Positions 38,001-46,591 of a stretch of DNA of 64,000 nucleotides are shown piece by piece. The position numbers and the translations under genes are program-made. Source of the stretch: Hymenobacter sp. BT18 (GTDB lineage: Bacteria; Bacteroidota; Bacteroidia; Cytophagales; Hymenobacteraceae); contig NZ_CP050954.1 in the NCBI RefSeq assembly GCF_012273015.1, positions 1,984,001-2,048,000 on the forward strand, in the 5' to 3' direction. The notes beneath the pieces are model-generated. The model was given only the letters and a program-made list of their open reading frames with translations, was not told where the DNA came from and made no database searches. Position 1 is the stretch's first letter; every line of letters starts with the position of its first letter.

Positions 38001-41000
38001 AGCAACTACGCAGGCATTAGCCGGGAAATCACCTTCGATACTGACTTCGACAACGCCAACATTGAGTACCTGGAGTTCTGGCTGATGGACCCGTTCCTGA
38101 AGGGAAAGAATGGCCAGATCAACGACTCTCAGAACACACCCACCGAAAATATCACGGGCGGCGAGCTGTACCTGAACCTGGGCACTATTTCGGAGGACGC
38201 CCTCAAGGATGGCCGCTACGAGTTTGAAAACGGCCTCTCCGACAACCCCGCGGAGCCGAATCGCGACACGGACGAAACCCAGTATGGCCGGGCCAGCCGC
38301 CTGCAGTTTCTCACCGATGCCTTCTCGACTGCCCCCGGTGGCCGCGACCGGCAGGATGTGGGCCTGGACGGCCTGAACGATGCCGAAGAAAAAGCCAAGT
38401 TCTCGACGGGGGTGCTGGCCAACGTGGATGACCCCTCCGCCGACAACTTCCGCCACCACCTGAGTGACTACTATTCCTCCGGCGGCCGCGACGTCAAGAT
38501 TCTGGGGCGGTACAAGGAGTACAACGGGCTGCAGGGCAACTCCGCCGAGAACAGCCAGCAAAGCTCCACGCCCCTACCCGACAAGGAAGATCTGAACCGC
38601 GACAACATCATTCAGGACACGGAGCGCTACTACGAGTACCGGGTGCCGCTGCGCCCGGGGGAGCTGGAAGTAGGCCAGAACTACATTATCGATAAGGTCA
38701 GCAACCGCATCAACGGGGATATAGTCACTTGGTACCAGTTCCGGATTCCCATCCGTCAGCCCTCGGCCGTGCGGAGCGCCGATGGCAAAAACGAGCCGTT
38801 CGGCTTTAAGAGTATCCGCTTCATGCGCCTTTATCTCACGCAGTGGCAGCAGCCCACCGTGTTGCGCTTTGTGCAGATGCAGTTTGTGGCTAACCAGTGG
38901 CGCCGCTATCTGGGCACCGTGGCTGAGCCAGGCAAACCAAACGTGAATACCGATACGGATGCGGACCTGTTCACAATCTCGACGGTGAGCATTGAGGAAA
39001 ACGGCCGCTCCGGCGCCGGCGGCGGCGACGCCATTCCCTACGTGCTGCCCCCCGGCATCCGCCGCGACCAGGAGTACGGCTCCAGCACGGTAAACCGCGA
39101 GCAGAATGAGCAGAGCTTGCGCCTGTGCGTGGAAGGCCTGCGGGAAGGCTACGGCAAGGCTTCCTACAAGAACATCAGCACCAATATGCTGCGCTACAAG
39201 CGCCTGCGTATGTTCCTGCACGCGGAAAGTGAAACCGGCACCCGCGACGACCAGGTGCGCGCCTTCCTGCGCATCGGCACCGACTACACCCAGAACTACT
39301 ACGAGTACTCGCTGCCGCTGAAGATTACGCCCCAGGGCAGCACCACCGAAGCCCAGATCTGGAACCCCCAGAACGTAATCGATGTGGCTTTTCAGGACTT
39401 CGTCGATGCCAAGGTGGAGCGCAACCGCCTGGGTATTTCTCTCCAGACGCCCTACACCAAAACCCTGGCCGACGGGCGCACCATCACGGTGCTGGGCAAC
39501 CCTGATTTCTCGGCCGTGCAGGGCGTGATGATTGGCGTTTTCAACCCCACCGACAACGGGAATGATCAGTCGGTATGCATCTGGGCCAACGAGCTGCGCG
39601 TGTTCGACTTCGACCGCACGGCGGGCTGGGCGGCCACGGCCCGGTTCAATACCCAGCTGGCCGACCTGGCAAACATTACGGCTACGGGCAGCTATACCTC
39701 CATAGGTTTTGGCGGCCTGCAGGACCGGGTGCAGCAACGCTCCCTGGATGACATTACCCGCGGCGACCTGAACGCTACAGTGGCGGTGGACAAGCTGCTC
39801 CCGGAGAAGCTGGGGCTGCGTATTCCGGTGCTGGTGCAGGCTGGGCATGAGTCCCGCTCGCCCCAGTACGACCCGCTCGACCCGGATGTGAAGCTTAGCC
39901 AGTCCTTGCAGAAATTTGAGGATGCGGGCAAGCGGGAAGAGTACCGAAAAGAGGTTATCGACCAGACCAGCAGCCGCAGCTTCAGCGTGCTGAACCTGCG
40001 CAAGGAGCGCACCAATCCCGAAAAGAAGGTGCGCCCCTACGACATCGAGAACTTTGCGCTGAGCTACGCCCTCACCGAGCAGCTGCACACCGATATTCGC
40101 ACCGATAAGGATTTCACCCGCACCTACACCGGCGCGCTGGCCTACACCTACCAGACGACGCCCAAGAACTATACGCCGCTGGCCAATGTGAAGGCCCTGG
40201 ACTCGCCTTACCTGAAGTTTTTCAAGGAACTCAACTTCACGCCCCTGCCCAGCCGGTTTGCCTTTCGGGCCGACTTGGACCGTCGCTACAACGAGCGGTT
40301 CCTGCAGCGCATCACCCAGCCCGGCGAAGTTCCGTCTCCGGCTGGCATTCCGGGCGTTTTCCAGAAGAGCTTCTTCTTCAACCGCATCTACGACCTGAAG
40401 TGGGACCTCACCAAGAGCCTGGCATTTGACTACACCGCCAACAACCGCGGGGTCATCGATGAAGGTCCGGGGGCTACGCTGGGCAATACGCCCGAGGCCG
40501 AGCAAAACCGTGCCCTGATTCGGGAGAACCTGAAGCGCGGCGGACGCACCACCAACTTCAACCAGGTTGTAGCCCTTACGTATCGGTTGCCGCTGGATAA
40601 GTTTCCGCTGACCGACTGGCTCACGGCCGACACGCGCTACGCAGCTACCTACTCCTGGCAGGCCGCCTCTACGGCGCTGGTAGACCCCATCGACAGCCTG
40701 AAAACGCTGAGACTGGGCAACACCATTCAAAACAACAGCGAGTTCAGCGCCAACGGCAAGATTGATCTGGTGAAGCTCTACAACAAAGTGCGCTTCCTCA
40801 ACATCATCAACAACGCCCCCGCGCCCAAGCGCCCCGCCCCAGCCGACCCCAACGCCCCGCGCGGGCGTACCCCCGCTACGCCAGCGGCGGCCGCTGCTGA
40901 TACCACCAAGAAGTCGGAGCTGCGCTTGGTGAAGGCCGTGCTGCGCTCCTTGATGACGGCCCGTAGCCTCAACTTTACTTACACCCGCAGTGCCGGCACG

Positions 41001-42332
41001 CTGCTGCCGGGCTACCTGCCCCGCACCAAGTTCCTCGGCCTGGATGGTGACTTCAATGCCCCGGGCCTGCCCTTTATCCTTGGCCGCCAGTACGAGCTGG
41101 AAGAGCTGTACAACCGGGCAAACTCGCGCGGCTGGTACACCCCGGAAAGCCAGTACCTCAATACCCCGCTCAGCAACCTTGCTACCACGGACCTGAACCT
41201 GCGCACCAGCCTGGAACCGTTCCGCGACTTTAACATTCAGCTGGATGCCCGCCAGCAGACAGTCCGCAACAACGAGTCGTTTTACCGGCGGGCTATTGAC
41301 GAAACTACCCAGCTTCCACTGAACGAGTTGGCACCCCGCCTGCCCCTGGAAACGGGTTCTTTCTCCGCTTCCTTTATTTCGGTAGGCACTCTGTTTGGCG
41401 ACCTAAGCCGGGACGGCACGGATTCCAAGGCCTTCAGCCAGTTTGTGACGAACCGCGGCTTTGTGCGCGACAAGCTGGTAGCCGCTACCGATGCCAACGA
41501 CCCTAAGTACAGCTACAACTCCCAGGACGTGCTGATTCCAGCCTTCTTGGATGCTTACCGCGGCCGGTCTTCCAGCGGCTACAAAGCCAAGAAGTTCGAC
41601 CCCTTCTCGGTACTACCGGTTCCCAACTGGCGCGTCGACTACAACGGTTTGAGCGAGCTGCCCCTGGTTCAGCGCTACTTCCGCTCCGTCACCCTGTCGC
41701 ACGCCTACTCCTCGGTGTACAATGTGAGCAGCTACTCCACCTCGGCGCAGTACCTGAGCAAGCCCGAGGATTTTCCGACGGTGGTGCAGGACGGGCTGTT
41801 TGTTCCGTACTACGTGCTGGGGCAGGTAAGTATCATCGAGCGGATGTCGCCGCTGATTCGCCTGAACGTGCAAACGCTGAACAACCTGACCGGCAACGTG
41901 GAGTACCGGACGGAGCGTCAGGTTTCCCTGAACACCACCAATGCCCAGGTGACCGAAGTACACACCGAGGAAGTAATCTTTGGCTTTGGCTACGTGACCA
42001 GCCAGTTGAAGCTGCCATTCCGCATCGGTGGGGAGCAGCGCATCCTACGCAACGAGCTGACGGCCCGCCTCGACTTATCCATCCGCGACAACACCACGGC
42101 GCAGCGCACTATTGTGGATGCCAGCACGACCGAGCTGGGCACCCCGCGCGGGCAGATTGTAAATGGCAGCCGGCAGGTGCAGCTACGCCCTACCATCGAC
42201 TATGTCCTCAACCAGCGGCTCAACCTGCAGTTCTACTTTACCCGCGTGATTTCGGAACCGCGGGGCACTTCCGGCTACCGCAACGCGGCCACGGAAGGCG
42301 GCCTGCAGCTGCGGTATAGCCTCTCCCAGTAA
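35031..42332 (+). CDS. sprA: type IX secretion system outer-membrane translocon SprA/Sov
   Basis: SprA (Sov) is the very large beta-barrel through which T9SS substrates cross the outer membrane. At 2433 residues it matches the family. The start is TTG 35031, giving the signal peptide TFTTVSLVLASLLAWWSQAGA. Recognisable family blocks are GNYVDIRPNGSVTVRAGAKFN, FDFENNMKLDFTGFDTDIIR, GNVSLPLNNSLIQGGQNLFG, NGVSYIDDFEAARTPY and a C-terminal strand region ending QFYFTRVISEPRGTSGYR. No frameshift or truncation is visible. It should export the type A and B C-terminal domain proteins elsewhere in this window. Confidence 0.97.
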   Translation: MNTGKKTFTTVSLVLASLLAWWSQAGATGGASAAFRLSWATWRNTAGRLAWLPDTPRTTPTDTTRYRPSRRPRVDPEDRIGNRLSPQRRESPLLLELPPNVNLNVSVDDSLQGVDVSERVGTDIDFRGPTRMSFEEYSRWQQQQTIRNYFRTRAAGGVAGEAGAPAVAQRLIPKIYLGPAANRIFGGNYVDIRPNGSVTVRAGAKFNRNRNPTLTLRQQKTGDFNFEQNMNLNLTGQIGEKMRVTLNYDTKAAFDFENNMKLDFTGFDTDIIRKVELGNVSLPLNNSLIQGGQNLFGAKTQLQFGKLSVTAVASTLRGQADEVRVSNGGQSRTFEIKASQYERDRHFFLSQFFRDRYDASLRNLPTLQSGIQIRRLEVYVTNDNRTTENLRNVVTLMDLGEPEVIYQRDLFDKGGNARTPTDNTANREYDLVKGNRDNLGVDASLAGLGLTKNIDFEHVRARKLDPREYTFNEQLGYISLNTQLLPEQVLGVSYEYTYNGKPYKVGETSESYGASVEENQVVFLKMLKSTNPALQYPTWDLMMKNIYSLNATQLNRDQFRLDIIYKDDATGVDLLSLKDGAQTANIPLVQVFNLDNANANNDRPSDGNFDFLTGITIDPEQGRIIFPQVEPFGRYLKSKFDTVAERDLVDRYVYQELYEQVQSDAQQRQEKDKFFLRGRYQATSSDEINLPGIRVAEGSVRVYAGSTLLTEGTDYQVFYDQAKVKVLNPAYLNAANELRVTFEKDALVQVQPRSLLGARFDYRLNDDINFGATVLHLLENQAPGINRVNIGDEPGNNTIYGLDVNLRRESRALTRYLDMLPLISTKAPSTVSFSGEFAQLVPGKTQLGRGENGVSYIDDFEAARTPYTLTGGVSSLTAWRLAATPTPLLSGSSTTDLAANYRRAKLAWYSVDQSYYNSGPSRPSNITADDLLNHYTRGVQRKEIFPNRDVGTVGNGYEYPLDLAYFPAERGPYNYNPQVGADGRTLPGAASNYAGISREITFDTDFDNANIEYLEFWLMDPFLKGKNGQINDSQNTPTENITGGELYLNLGTISEDALKDGRYEFENGLSDNPAEPNRDTDETQYGRASRLQFLTDAFSTAPGGRDRQDVGLDGLNDAEEKAKFSTGVLANVDDPSADNFRHHLSDYYSSGGRDVKILGRYKEYNGLQGNSAENSQQSSTPLPDKEDLNRDNIIQDTERYYEYRVPLRPGELEVGQNYIIDKVSNRINGDIVTWYQFRIPIRQPSAVRSADGKNEPFGFKSIRFMRLYLTQWQQPTVLRFVQMQFVANQWRRYLGTVAEPGKPNVNTDTDADLFTISTVSIEENGRSGAGGGDAIPYVLPPGIRRDQEYGSSTVNREQNEQSLRLCVEGLREGYGKASYKNISTNMLRYKRLRMFLHAESETGTRDDQVRAFLRIGTDYTQNYYEYSLPLKITPQGSTTEAQIWNPQNVIDVAFQDFVDAKVERNRLGISLQTPYTKTLADGRTITVLGNPDFSAVQGVMIGVFNPTDNGNDQSVCIWANELRVFDFDRTAGWAATARFNTQLADLANITATGSYTSIGFGGLQDRVQQRSLDDITRGDLNATVAVDKLLPEKLGLRIPVLVQAGHESRSPQYDPLDPDVKLSQSLQKFEDAGKREEYRKEVIDQTSSRSFSVLNLRKERTNPEKKVRPYDIENFALSYALTEQLHTDIRTDKDFTRTYTGALAYTYQTTPKNYTPLANVKALDSPYLKFFKELNFTPLPSRFAFRADLDRRYNERFLQRITQPGEVPSPAGIPGVFQKSFFFNRIYDLKWDLTKSLAFDYTANNRGVIDEGPGATLGNTPEAEQNRALIRENLKRGGRTTNFNQVVALTYRLPLDKFPLTDWLTADTRYAATYSWQAASTALVDPIDSLKTLRLGNTIQNNSEFSANGKIDLVKLYNKVRFLNIINNAPAPKRPAPADPNAPRGRTPATPAAAAADTTKKSELRLVKAVLRSLMTARSLNFTYTRSAGTLLPGYLPRTKFLGLDGDFNAPGLPFILGRQYELEELYNRANSRGWYTPESQYLNTPLSNLATTDLNLRTSLEPFRDFNIQLDARQQTVRNNESFYRRAIDETTQLPLNELAPRLPLETGSFSASFISVGTLFGDLSRDGTDSKAFSQFVTNRGFVRDKLVAATDANDPKYSYNSQDVLIPAFLDAYRGRSSSGYKAKKFDPFSVLPVPNWRVDYNGLSELPLVQRYFRSVTLSHAYSSVYNVSSYSTSAQYLSKPEDFPTVVQDGLFVPYYVLGQVSIIERMSPLIRLNVQTLNNLTGNVEYRTERQVSLNTTNAQVTEVHTEEVIFGFGYVTSQLKLPFRIGGEQRILRNELTARLDLSIRDNTTAQRTIVDASTTELGTPRGQIVNGSRQVQLRPTIDYVLNQRLNLQFYFTRVISEPRGTSGYRNAATEGGLQLRYSLSQ

Positions 42333-42349
42333 CCGCCCGGCGCCAACAG

Positions 42350-42386
42350 AAAAGCCTCCTATCTTCGTGAGACAGGAGGCTTTTTT
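42350..42386 (+). terminator. terminator after sprA
   Basis: AAAAGCCTCCT (42350-42360) pairs with AGGAGGCTTTT (42374-42384), and the T-run continues to 42386. Confidence 0.85.
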
Positions 42387-42435
42387 CTAACCTCTTCGGC
42401 AGCCTTCTGCGTTAGCCAATCCAGGATTTAACCCT

Positions 42436-42443
42436 TACTTTTG
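42436..42443 (+). promoter_or_regulatory. gcvH promoter -7 box (TACTTTTG)
   Basis: TACTTTTG matches TAnnTTTG, 51 bases before gcvH. It lies after the sprA terminator, so gcvH-vanZ is probably transcribed separately from sprA. Confidence 0.5.
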
Positions 42444-42494
42444 GGCACGGCCCATTGCCGTGGCATCCCAGACTCTTATTTCACCCCTGCTTTT

Positions 42495-42875
42495 ATGAAT
42501 TTGCCTGCCACCCTCAAGTACACCAAAGAACACGAGTGGGTTCGTGTTGAAGGCGACGTAGCGTATATCGGCATCACCGACCACGCCCAGCGTGAACTCG
42601 GCGACATCGTATATGTTGACATCGACACCCTTGATAAAGAAGTAGCTCAGAACGACGTATTCGGTACCGTTGAGGCAGTAAAGACCGTTTCGGATCTGTT
42701 CAGCCCCATCACCGGCACCGTACTCGAAATAAACGACAAGCTCGACAGCAGCCCCGAGCTGGTTAACTCCGACCCTTACGGGGATGGTTGGATGGTGAAG
42801 ATTTCGGTAAGCAACCCCGCCGAGCTGGAAGCCCTTCTCTCCGCCGAAACCTACGGTGAACTGGTAGGAGCTTAA
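42495..42875 (+). CDS. gcvH: glycine cleavage system H protein
   Basis: The H protein carries the methylamine intermediate of glycine cleavage on a lipoyl arm. The 126-residue protein has the typical length and the lipoylation motif [12 protein letters not shown] with the modified Lys. ATG 42495 gives the standard start ([15 protein letters not shown]). The other glycine cleavage genes are not nearby; in Bacteroidota gcvH commonly sits next to sprA and vanZ instead. Confidence 0.96.
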   Translation: MNLPATLKYTKEHEWVRVEGDVAYIGITDHAQRELGDIVYVDIDTLDKEVAQNDVFGTVEAVKTVSDLFSPITGTVLEINDKLDSSPELVNSDPYGDGWMVKISVSNPAELEALLSAETYGELVGA

Positions 42876-42886
42876 TTTTCTACCTG

Positions 42887-43285
42887 ATGTCTCCGCCCAC
42901 GCCACGCCGCCGCGCCTATCTTGCGCTGCCCGTCGCGTGGGCGGTGTTTATTCTGGTCCTTACGCTTACTCCCGCCAACCAGATGCCGCCTCAGCCCCGC
43001 TGGCAACTCCTTTCGTTTGATACGGCGGCGCATGCGGGTGTTTTCTGGATGCTGGCCGTGCTTAGCTACTTTTCGGCCCGCCGCCAGCTTACGTGGCCTT
43101 GGTTACAGCGCCACTGCGTGTGGGTACTATTGGTAGCGGGGGTTGCCTTCGGCTTGCTGATTGAGCTACTGCAAACCACCATGGCAGTGGGCCGGCACGG
43201 CGAATGGACCGATGGCCTCAGCGACGCTATCGGTATGGGCCTCGGCCTACTAATGGCTTGGGGAGTTAGACATAAGTTCAGCTGA
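42887..43285 (+). CDS. VanZ family membrane protein
   Basis: A 132-residue protein with four hydrophobic segments: LPVAWAVFILVLTLTP, the region with FDTAAHAGVFWMLAVLSYF, WVLLVAGVAFGLLIELLQ and the C-terminal IGMGLGLLMAWGV. The conserved polar residues of the family are present in DTAAHAGVF, IELLQ and WTDGLSDAIG. VanZ-like proteins are named for a teicoplanin-resistance gene, but this chromosomal member next to gcvH has no proven role. It starts 11 bases after gcvH. Confidence 0.88.
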   Translation: MSPPTPRRRAYLALPVAWAVFILVLTLTPANQMPPQPRWQLLSFDTAAHAGVFWMLAVLSYFSARRQLTWPWLQRHCVWVLLVAGVAFGLLIELLQTTMAVGRHGEWTDGLSDAIGMGLGLLMAWGVRHKFS

Positions 43286-43298
43286 TTCCGTCCTGGGT

Positions 43299-44597
43299 AT
43301 GCGGCACAACTACTTGCGTGGCGGCTGGGTCGCGTCGCCTTTTCTAGGCTTTTGGCTACTCACTGCACTACCGGCCGCATCTCAGGATATGGCACGTGTT
43401 CGTCAGACCCTAACGGTGCTTACCAGTAAGCGGCTGCATGGGCGCGGATATACGCACCGGGGCGACCAACGGGCAGCAGCTTATTTAGCCAAACGCTTCA
43501 AGACCTTGGGCCTAAAAAGCTGGACAAAAAAGTACCGGCAGCCCTTTCCCCTCGCCGTCAACACTTTTCCGGGCGCTTTAAGCGTAACGCTCGGCAAGCA
43601 CGTGCTGCGCCCTGGCAAGGACTTTATTCCTGATCCTACTTCCGGCTCCTTACAGGAGAAATTAGCCGTCGTCTACTTCGATACGCTGGCTTTCACAGAT
43701 CCGGTTAGCTTAAGCAAACTGCTTCAGCAGGACTTGCGCCACACGGCAATAGTGTACTCGCAAGCAGTCCAGGCACGCTTGGCGCAACGGCCTGAGTTGG
43801 TAGCCAAGCTAACCCAGGCATCGGCAGTGGTGGCACTGACTACGGAGAAGCTTACAGCATCTGTTGCGGCTACGCAGCGTGGGCAAGCGCGTCTAATCGT
43901 TCGGGCAGCCGCATGGCCCACTAGGGAAGCCTGGCTTTCCCTGAATATTGAAGCAAACCTGCTTCCCCGATATGTTACGCAAAACGTTTTGGGCTATGTT
44001 CCAGGCACGGCAGTACCCGACTCTTTTGTAGTGGTAGCAGCCCACTACGACCATCTGGGGGAACTCGGCCGAAAGGCATATTTCCCTGGCGCCAATGATA
44101 ATGCGAGCGGAACGGCTATGCTGCTGGAACTGGCTGCCTATTTTGCCCAACCAGCCCATCGGCTTCGGTATTCTGTGGCTTTCATTGGTTTCAGCGGGGA
44201 GGAAGCAGGCCTGCTCGGCTCGCAGTTTTTCGTGCATCAGCCCACTTTTCCGTTGGCAAACATTCGTTTCCTACTCAACCTGGACTTAGTGGGTACTGGC
44301 GCAGAAGGAATAACCGTCGTCAACGGGAAAGTACACGCTGCCGAGTTCCAGTTACTCCAACAACTTAATTCAGAGTCGGGCGCTATAGGCTCCATAGCCG
44401 CTAGAGGACAAGCAGCCAACTCAGACCATTTTCCTTTTTCGGAATACCACGTTCCTGCGTTCTTTTGGTACACCCGGGGTGGCACGGTTGCCTACCATGA
44501 TGTTCACGACCAAGCACCGCAACTGCCTCTTACCCTGTTTCCGCAGGTATTTGATTTAGCCAAACGGTTTTTGACGAAAATTACGCGCACCCTATAA
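43299..44597 (+). CDS. M28 family zinc peptidase
   Basis: A 432-residue exported metallopeptidase. The N-terminus (ASPFLGFWLLTALPAASQ) is a signal peptide. The catalytic domain from about residue 240 has all zinc-site motifs in order: AAHYDHLG, GANDNASGTAML, SGEEAGLLGS, LNLDLVG and ANSDHFPF. A PA-like insertion seems to lie at about 110-220. The family removes amino acids from peptides or acts as carboxypeptidase; which one is not clear. It begins 13 bases after vanZ and may be in the same transcript. Confidence 0.9.
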   Translation: MRHNYLRGGWVASPFLGFWLLTALPAASQDMARVRQTLTVLTSKRLHGRGYTHRGDQRAAAYLAKRFKTLGLKSWTKKYRQPFPLAVNTFPGALSVTLGKHVLRPGKDFIPDPTSGSLQEKLAVVYFDTLAFTDPVSLSKLLQQDLRHTAIVYSQAVQARLAQRPELVAKLTQASAVVALTTEKLTASVAATQRGQARLIVRAAAWPTREAWLSLNIEANLLPRYVTQNVLGYVPGTAVPDSFVVVAAHYDHLGELGRKAYFPGANDNASGTAMLLELAAYFAQPAHRLRYSVAFIGFSGEEAGLLGSQFFVHQPTFPLANIRFLLNLDLVGTGAEGITVVNGKVHAAEFQLLQQLNSESGAIGSIAARGQAANSDHFPFSEYHVPAFFWYTRGGTVAYHDVHDQAPQLPLTLFPQVFDLAKRFLTKITRTL

Positions 44598-44601
44598 ACG
44601 C

Positions 44602-44649
44602 AGTTATTCCGACCAAGCTCGGGATACCGCGAGCTTGGTCGGAATAACT
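44602..44649. terminator. bidirectional terminator, perfect 20-bp inverted repeat
   Basis: Arms 44602-44621 and 44630-44649 are exact reverse complements around an 8-base loop. It lies four bases after the M28 peptidase stop and 34 bases beyond the end of the convergent gene. No strong T-tract is present. Confidence 0.75.
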
Positions 44650-44683
44650 ATACTAACGACCTTGAAGAGACGAGTAGGCTAGC

Positions 44684-45226
44684 TTAGCCGTTCGACTTGA
44701 AGGAATTCATGATTTGCTTGGCAACCATTTCCCACTCCGGCTTCTGACGGTCGGCGCAGGTGAAGGTGCACATGAGCAACTTGCCCTCCACGTCAGTGAA
44801 GAAAATCAGGTTGTATACCTCATGGCCAAGCTCAGGCTTCATCAGCTCCAGGTAACCTACCTGACGGCCGCTGATTTCCTTGAGACCTTTACCAAACCAA
44901 CGAGCATCGGGAAACTGCTTGCTGTAGGTTTTGATAAAGTTGTCCGTGTACATCTGGATCATGTCCTGATCAGCCGTGTTGTCGGTGTAGGTAAAGGAGA
45001 TGCTCGCCTGCTTGTTGTTGGTGTAGATCAGGCTGGGACGGCTCTGCGCTTTGGCGTAGAGGAAGTCCATTTGCTGCTCGCTCATCACCTCAAACCCTTT
45101 GGGGATGAGGATTTCAACACGTTCGCTCAGTACGCGCTTTTTGATGAGTTCAACCTCAGCAGCGGGGCGAGCAGCCATCAGCAACAGCATCAGGCTCAAA
45201 ACAGGAAGGAGTAAGGCTTTTTTCAT
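44684..45226 (-). CDS. exported protein of unknown function
   Basis: A 180-residue protein from ATG 45226, with signal peptide MKKALLLPVLSLMLLLMAA. The mature domain (SERVEILIPKGFEVMSEQQM, ASISFTYTDNTADQDMIQMY, GYLELMKPELGHEVYNLIFF, EWEMVAKQIMNSF) has the alternation of a compact alpha/beta fold, like PsbP/YfmB-type proteins with a closing helix, but I cannot name the family. Codon use is less GC-rich than its neighbours. A complete promoter lies about 110 bases upstream. Confidence 0.7.
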   Translation of the reverse strand: MKKALLLPVLSLMLLLMAARPAAEVELIKKRVLSERVEILIPKGFEVMSEQQMDFLYAKAQSRPSLIYTNNKQASISFTYTDNTADQDMIQMYTDNFIKTYSKQFPDARWFGKGLKEISGRQVGYLELMKPELGHEVYNLIFFTDVEGKLLMCTFTCADRQKPEWEMVAKQIMNSFKSNG

Positions 45227-45558
45227 GGTCGTAGGCTGAAAAAAGTGAGTAATCAAAAAGAATCTGGATGTCTAGCGCAGTGAAGAACTGCTTTCGAACA
45301 TCTCAAGTTAAGAATTAAATCTGAAACTCCAAGTATTCCGATACAAAAATATCATTATGCCGGAGTTAAGGCAAGTGTGGGGCACAAGAAAAGTATGATC
45401 TACTGACTTGTTCTCTACCAGCTTGTGGCAAAGTTACAGCTTCTTCAGTTAATCAACACTAAAAAGTTCAAAAAATATTTAAATAAGCGCATTCGTATTT
45501 TTACTCTTTTAAATCCTACTAACCCATCGACTTTCTGTTGCGCACAGTAGGCCGGCTG
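45227..45558. other. AT-rich intergenic region, 332 bases
   Basis: No gene is visible. It contains the promoter of the exported protein (45344-45374). The right third, before the yicC stop, is AT-rich and unstructured. Confidence 0.5.
45344..45374 (-). promoter_or_regulatory. promoter of the exported protein gene
   Basis: On the minus strand TTG (45374-45372), 20 bases, then TATTTTTG (45351-45344). This is a complete match to the Bacteroidota pattern, with a leader of about 110 bases. Confidence 0.55.
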
Positions 45559-46455
45559 CTAGAGAATATTGTTGATTTGCTCCTTAATTTTCTCTAGTTC
45601 TTCCTTCATACCAACCACTAAGTGCTGAATTGTAGGATCATTAGCCTTGGATCCGATGGTATTGATTTCACGCCCCATTTCCTGCGCAATGAAGGCTAAT
45701 TTCTTGCCAACAGGTTCAGGCAGAAACACGGTTTCGTTGAAATAGTGCAAATGACTGACCAACCGCACCTTTTCCTCGGCGATATCAAGCTTCTCTATAT
45801 AATACAGAATTTCCTGCTCGAAACGCGTGGGGTTGAAGTGTTCACTACTGGTTATATCAGCCAAATGATTTTGCAGGCGTAACCGCACTTGCTCGATGCG
45901 CGTGGGGTCATGTTTCTCTACGTCGGCGAGCAGAATCCGGATTTTGTCGACGTAGCCTAAAATTTCCGTGGTAAGCGTCTGGCCTTCGTCGCGGCGGAAC
46001 TGATTGGCCCGGTCGAGGGCCTCCTGCAACAGCGGAAGCAACTCTTCCCACGGCACCTCTTCTTCCTCTTCGGTGGCGGCACTGGTATCAGTTGGGATGC
46101 GGAGGGCTCCGGGCAAGGCGTGTGCCAGGGCAATTAGCTGCTCTGTAGAAAGCCCGAGCTGCTGGTTTACTTCCGTGAGTTCCTGCCAGGCAGTGCGCAA
46201 TGCTTCCTTGTTTACAATAGAGCCCTGGGCGCCCGTGGCGCGGGGCCGGGTGAAATCAAAGTTGAGGTTTACCTTCCCCCGGACTAACTGCCTGGCAATC
46301 AGATTACGGATTTCCAGCTCCCTTTCCTGCAGAAAGCGTGGCAAGCGTAAGCTCAGGTCCAGGGTTTTGGAATTGAGGGACTTTATTTCAACGGAAGCTG
46401 AGTACCGTTCCGTGTCGCGCTGGGCGCTTCCGAAGCCGGTCATTGAATACAACAT
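45559..46455 (-). CDS. YicC family endoribonuclease-like protein
   Basis: A 298-residue YicC/YloC protein. Family landmarks are the N-terminus LYSMTGFGSAQ, VEIKSLNSKTLDLSLRLP, an acidic middle segment, HFNPTRFEQEILYYIEKLDI and the C-terminal KLAFIAQEMGREINTIGSKAN...IQHLVVGMKEELEKIKEQI. E. coli YicC is an RNase acting on small RNAs. I start at ATG 46455; the ATG at 46443 (MTGFGSA) is equally plausible. The frame runs upstream to 46734 but overlaps the divergent gene's promoter. In many bacteria gmk follows; here it does not. Confidence 0.93.
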   Translation of the reverse strand: MLYSMTGFGSAQRDTERYSASVEIKSLNSKTLDLSLRLPRFLQERELEIRNLIARQLVRGKVNLNFDFTRPRATGAQGSIVNKEALRTAWQELTEVNQQLGLSTEQLIALAHALPGALRIPTDTSAATEEEEEVPWEELLPLLQEALDRANQFRRDEGQTLTTEILGYVDKIRILLADVEKHDPTRIEQVRLRLQNHLADITSSEHFNPTRFEQEILYYIEKLDIAEEKVRLVSHLHYFNETVFLPEPVGKKLAFIAQEMGREINTIGSKANDPTIQHLVVGMKEELEKIKEQINNIL

Positions 46456-46559
46456 AAAGCAGACACTGGTTTTTAAGGCAAAACTACGCTTTTGCAAGGC
46501 GCTAAAGCGGCGTAACATAAGCATAATCTTCGCGTCATGCTGGCATAATAGGGCCCGGG

Positions 46560-46567
46560 TACTTTTG
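46560..46567 (+). promoter_or_regulatory. TonB-dependent receptor promoter -7 box (TACTTTTG)
   Basis: TACTTTTG matches TAnnTTTG and lies 25 bases before the receptor ATG at 46592. No TTG is found at the usual distance. Confidence 0.5.
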
Positions 46568-46591
46568 CGGCACCAGACAACAGCCCCCTCT

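Noticed and set aside
38574..40730. 718-codon open frame on the minus strand
   Set aside because: It is antisense to sprA and shows only the composition expected from the opposite strand of a GC-rich gene.
46004..46591. N-terminal extension of the TonB receptor frame
   Set aside because: This stretch is antisense to yicC. The signal peptide and a -7 box place the receptor start at 46592.
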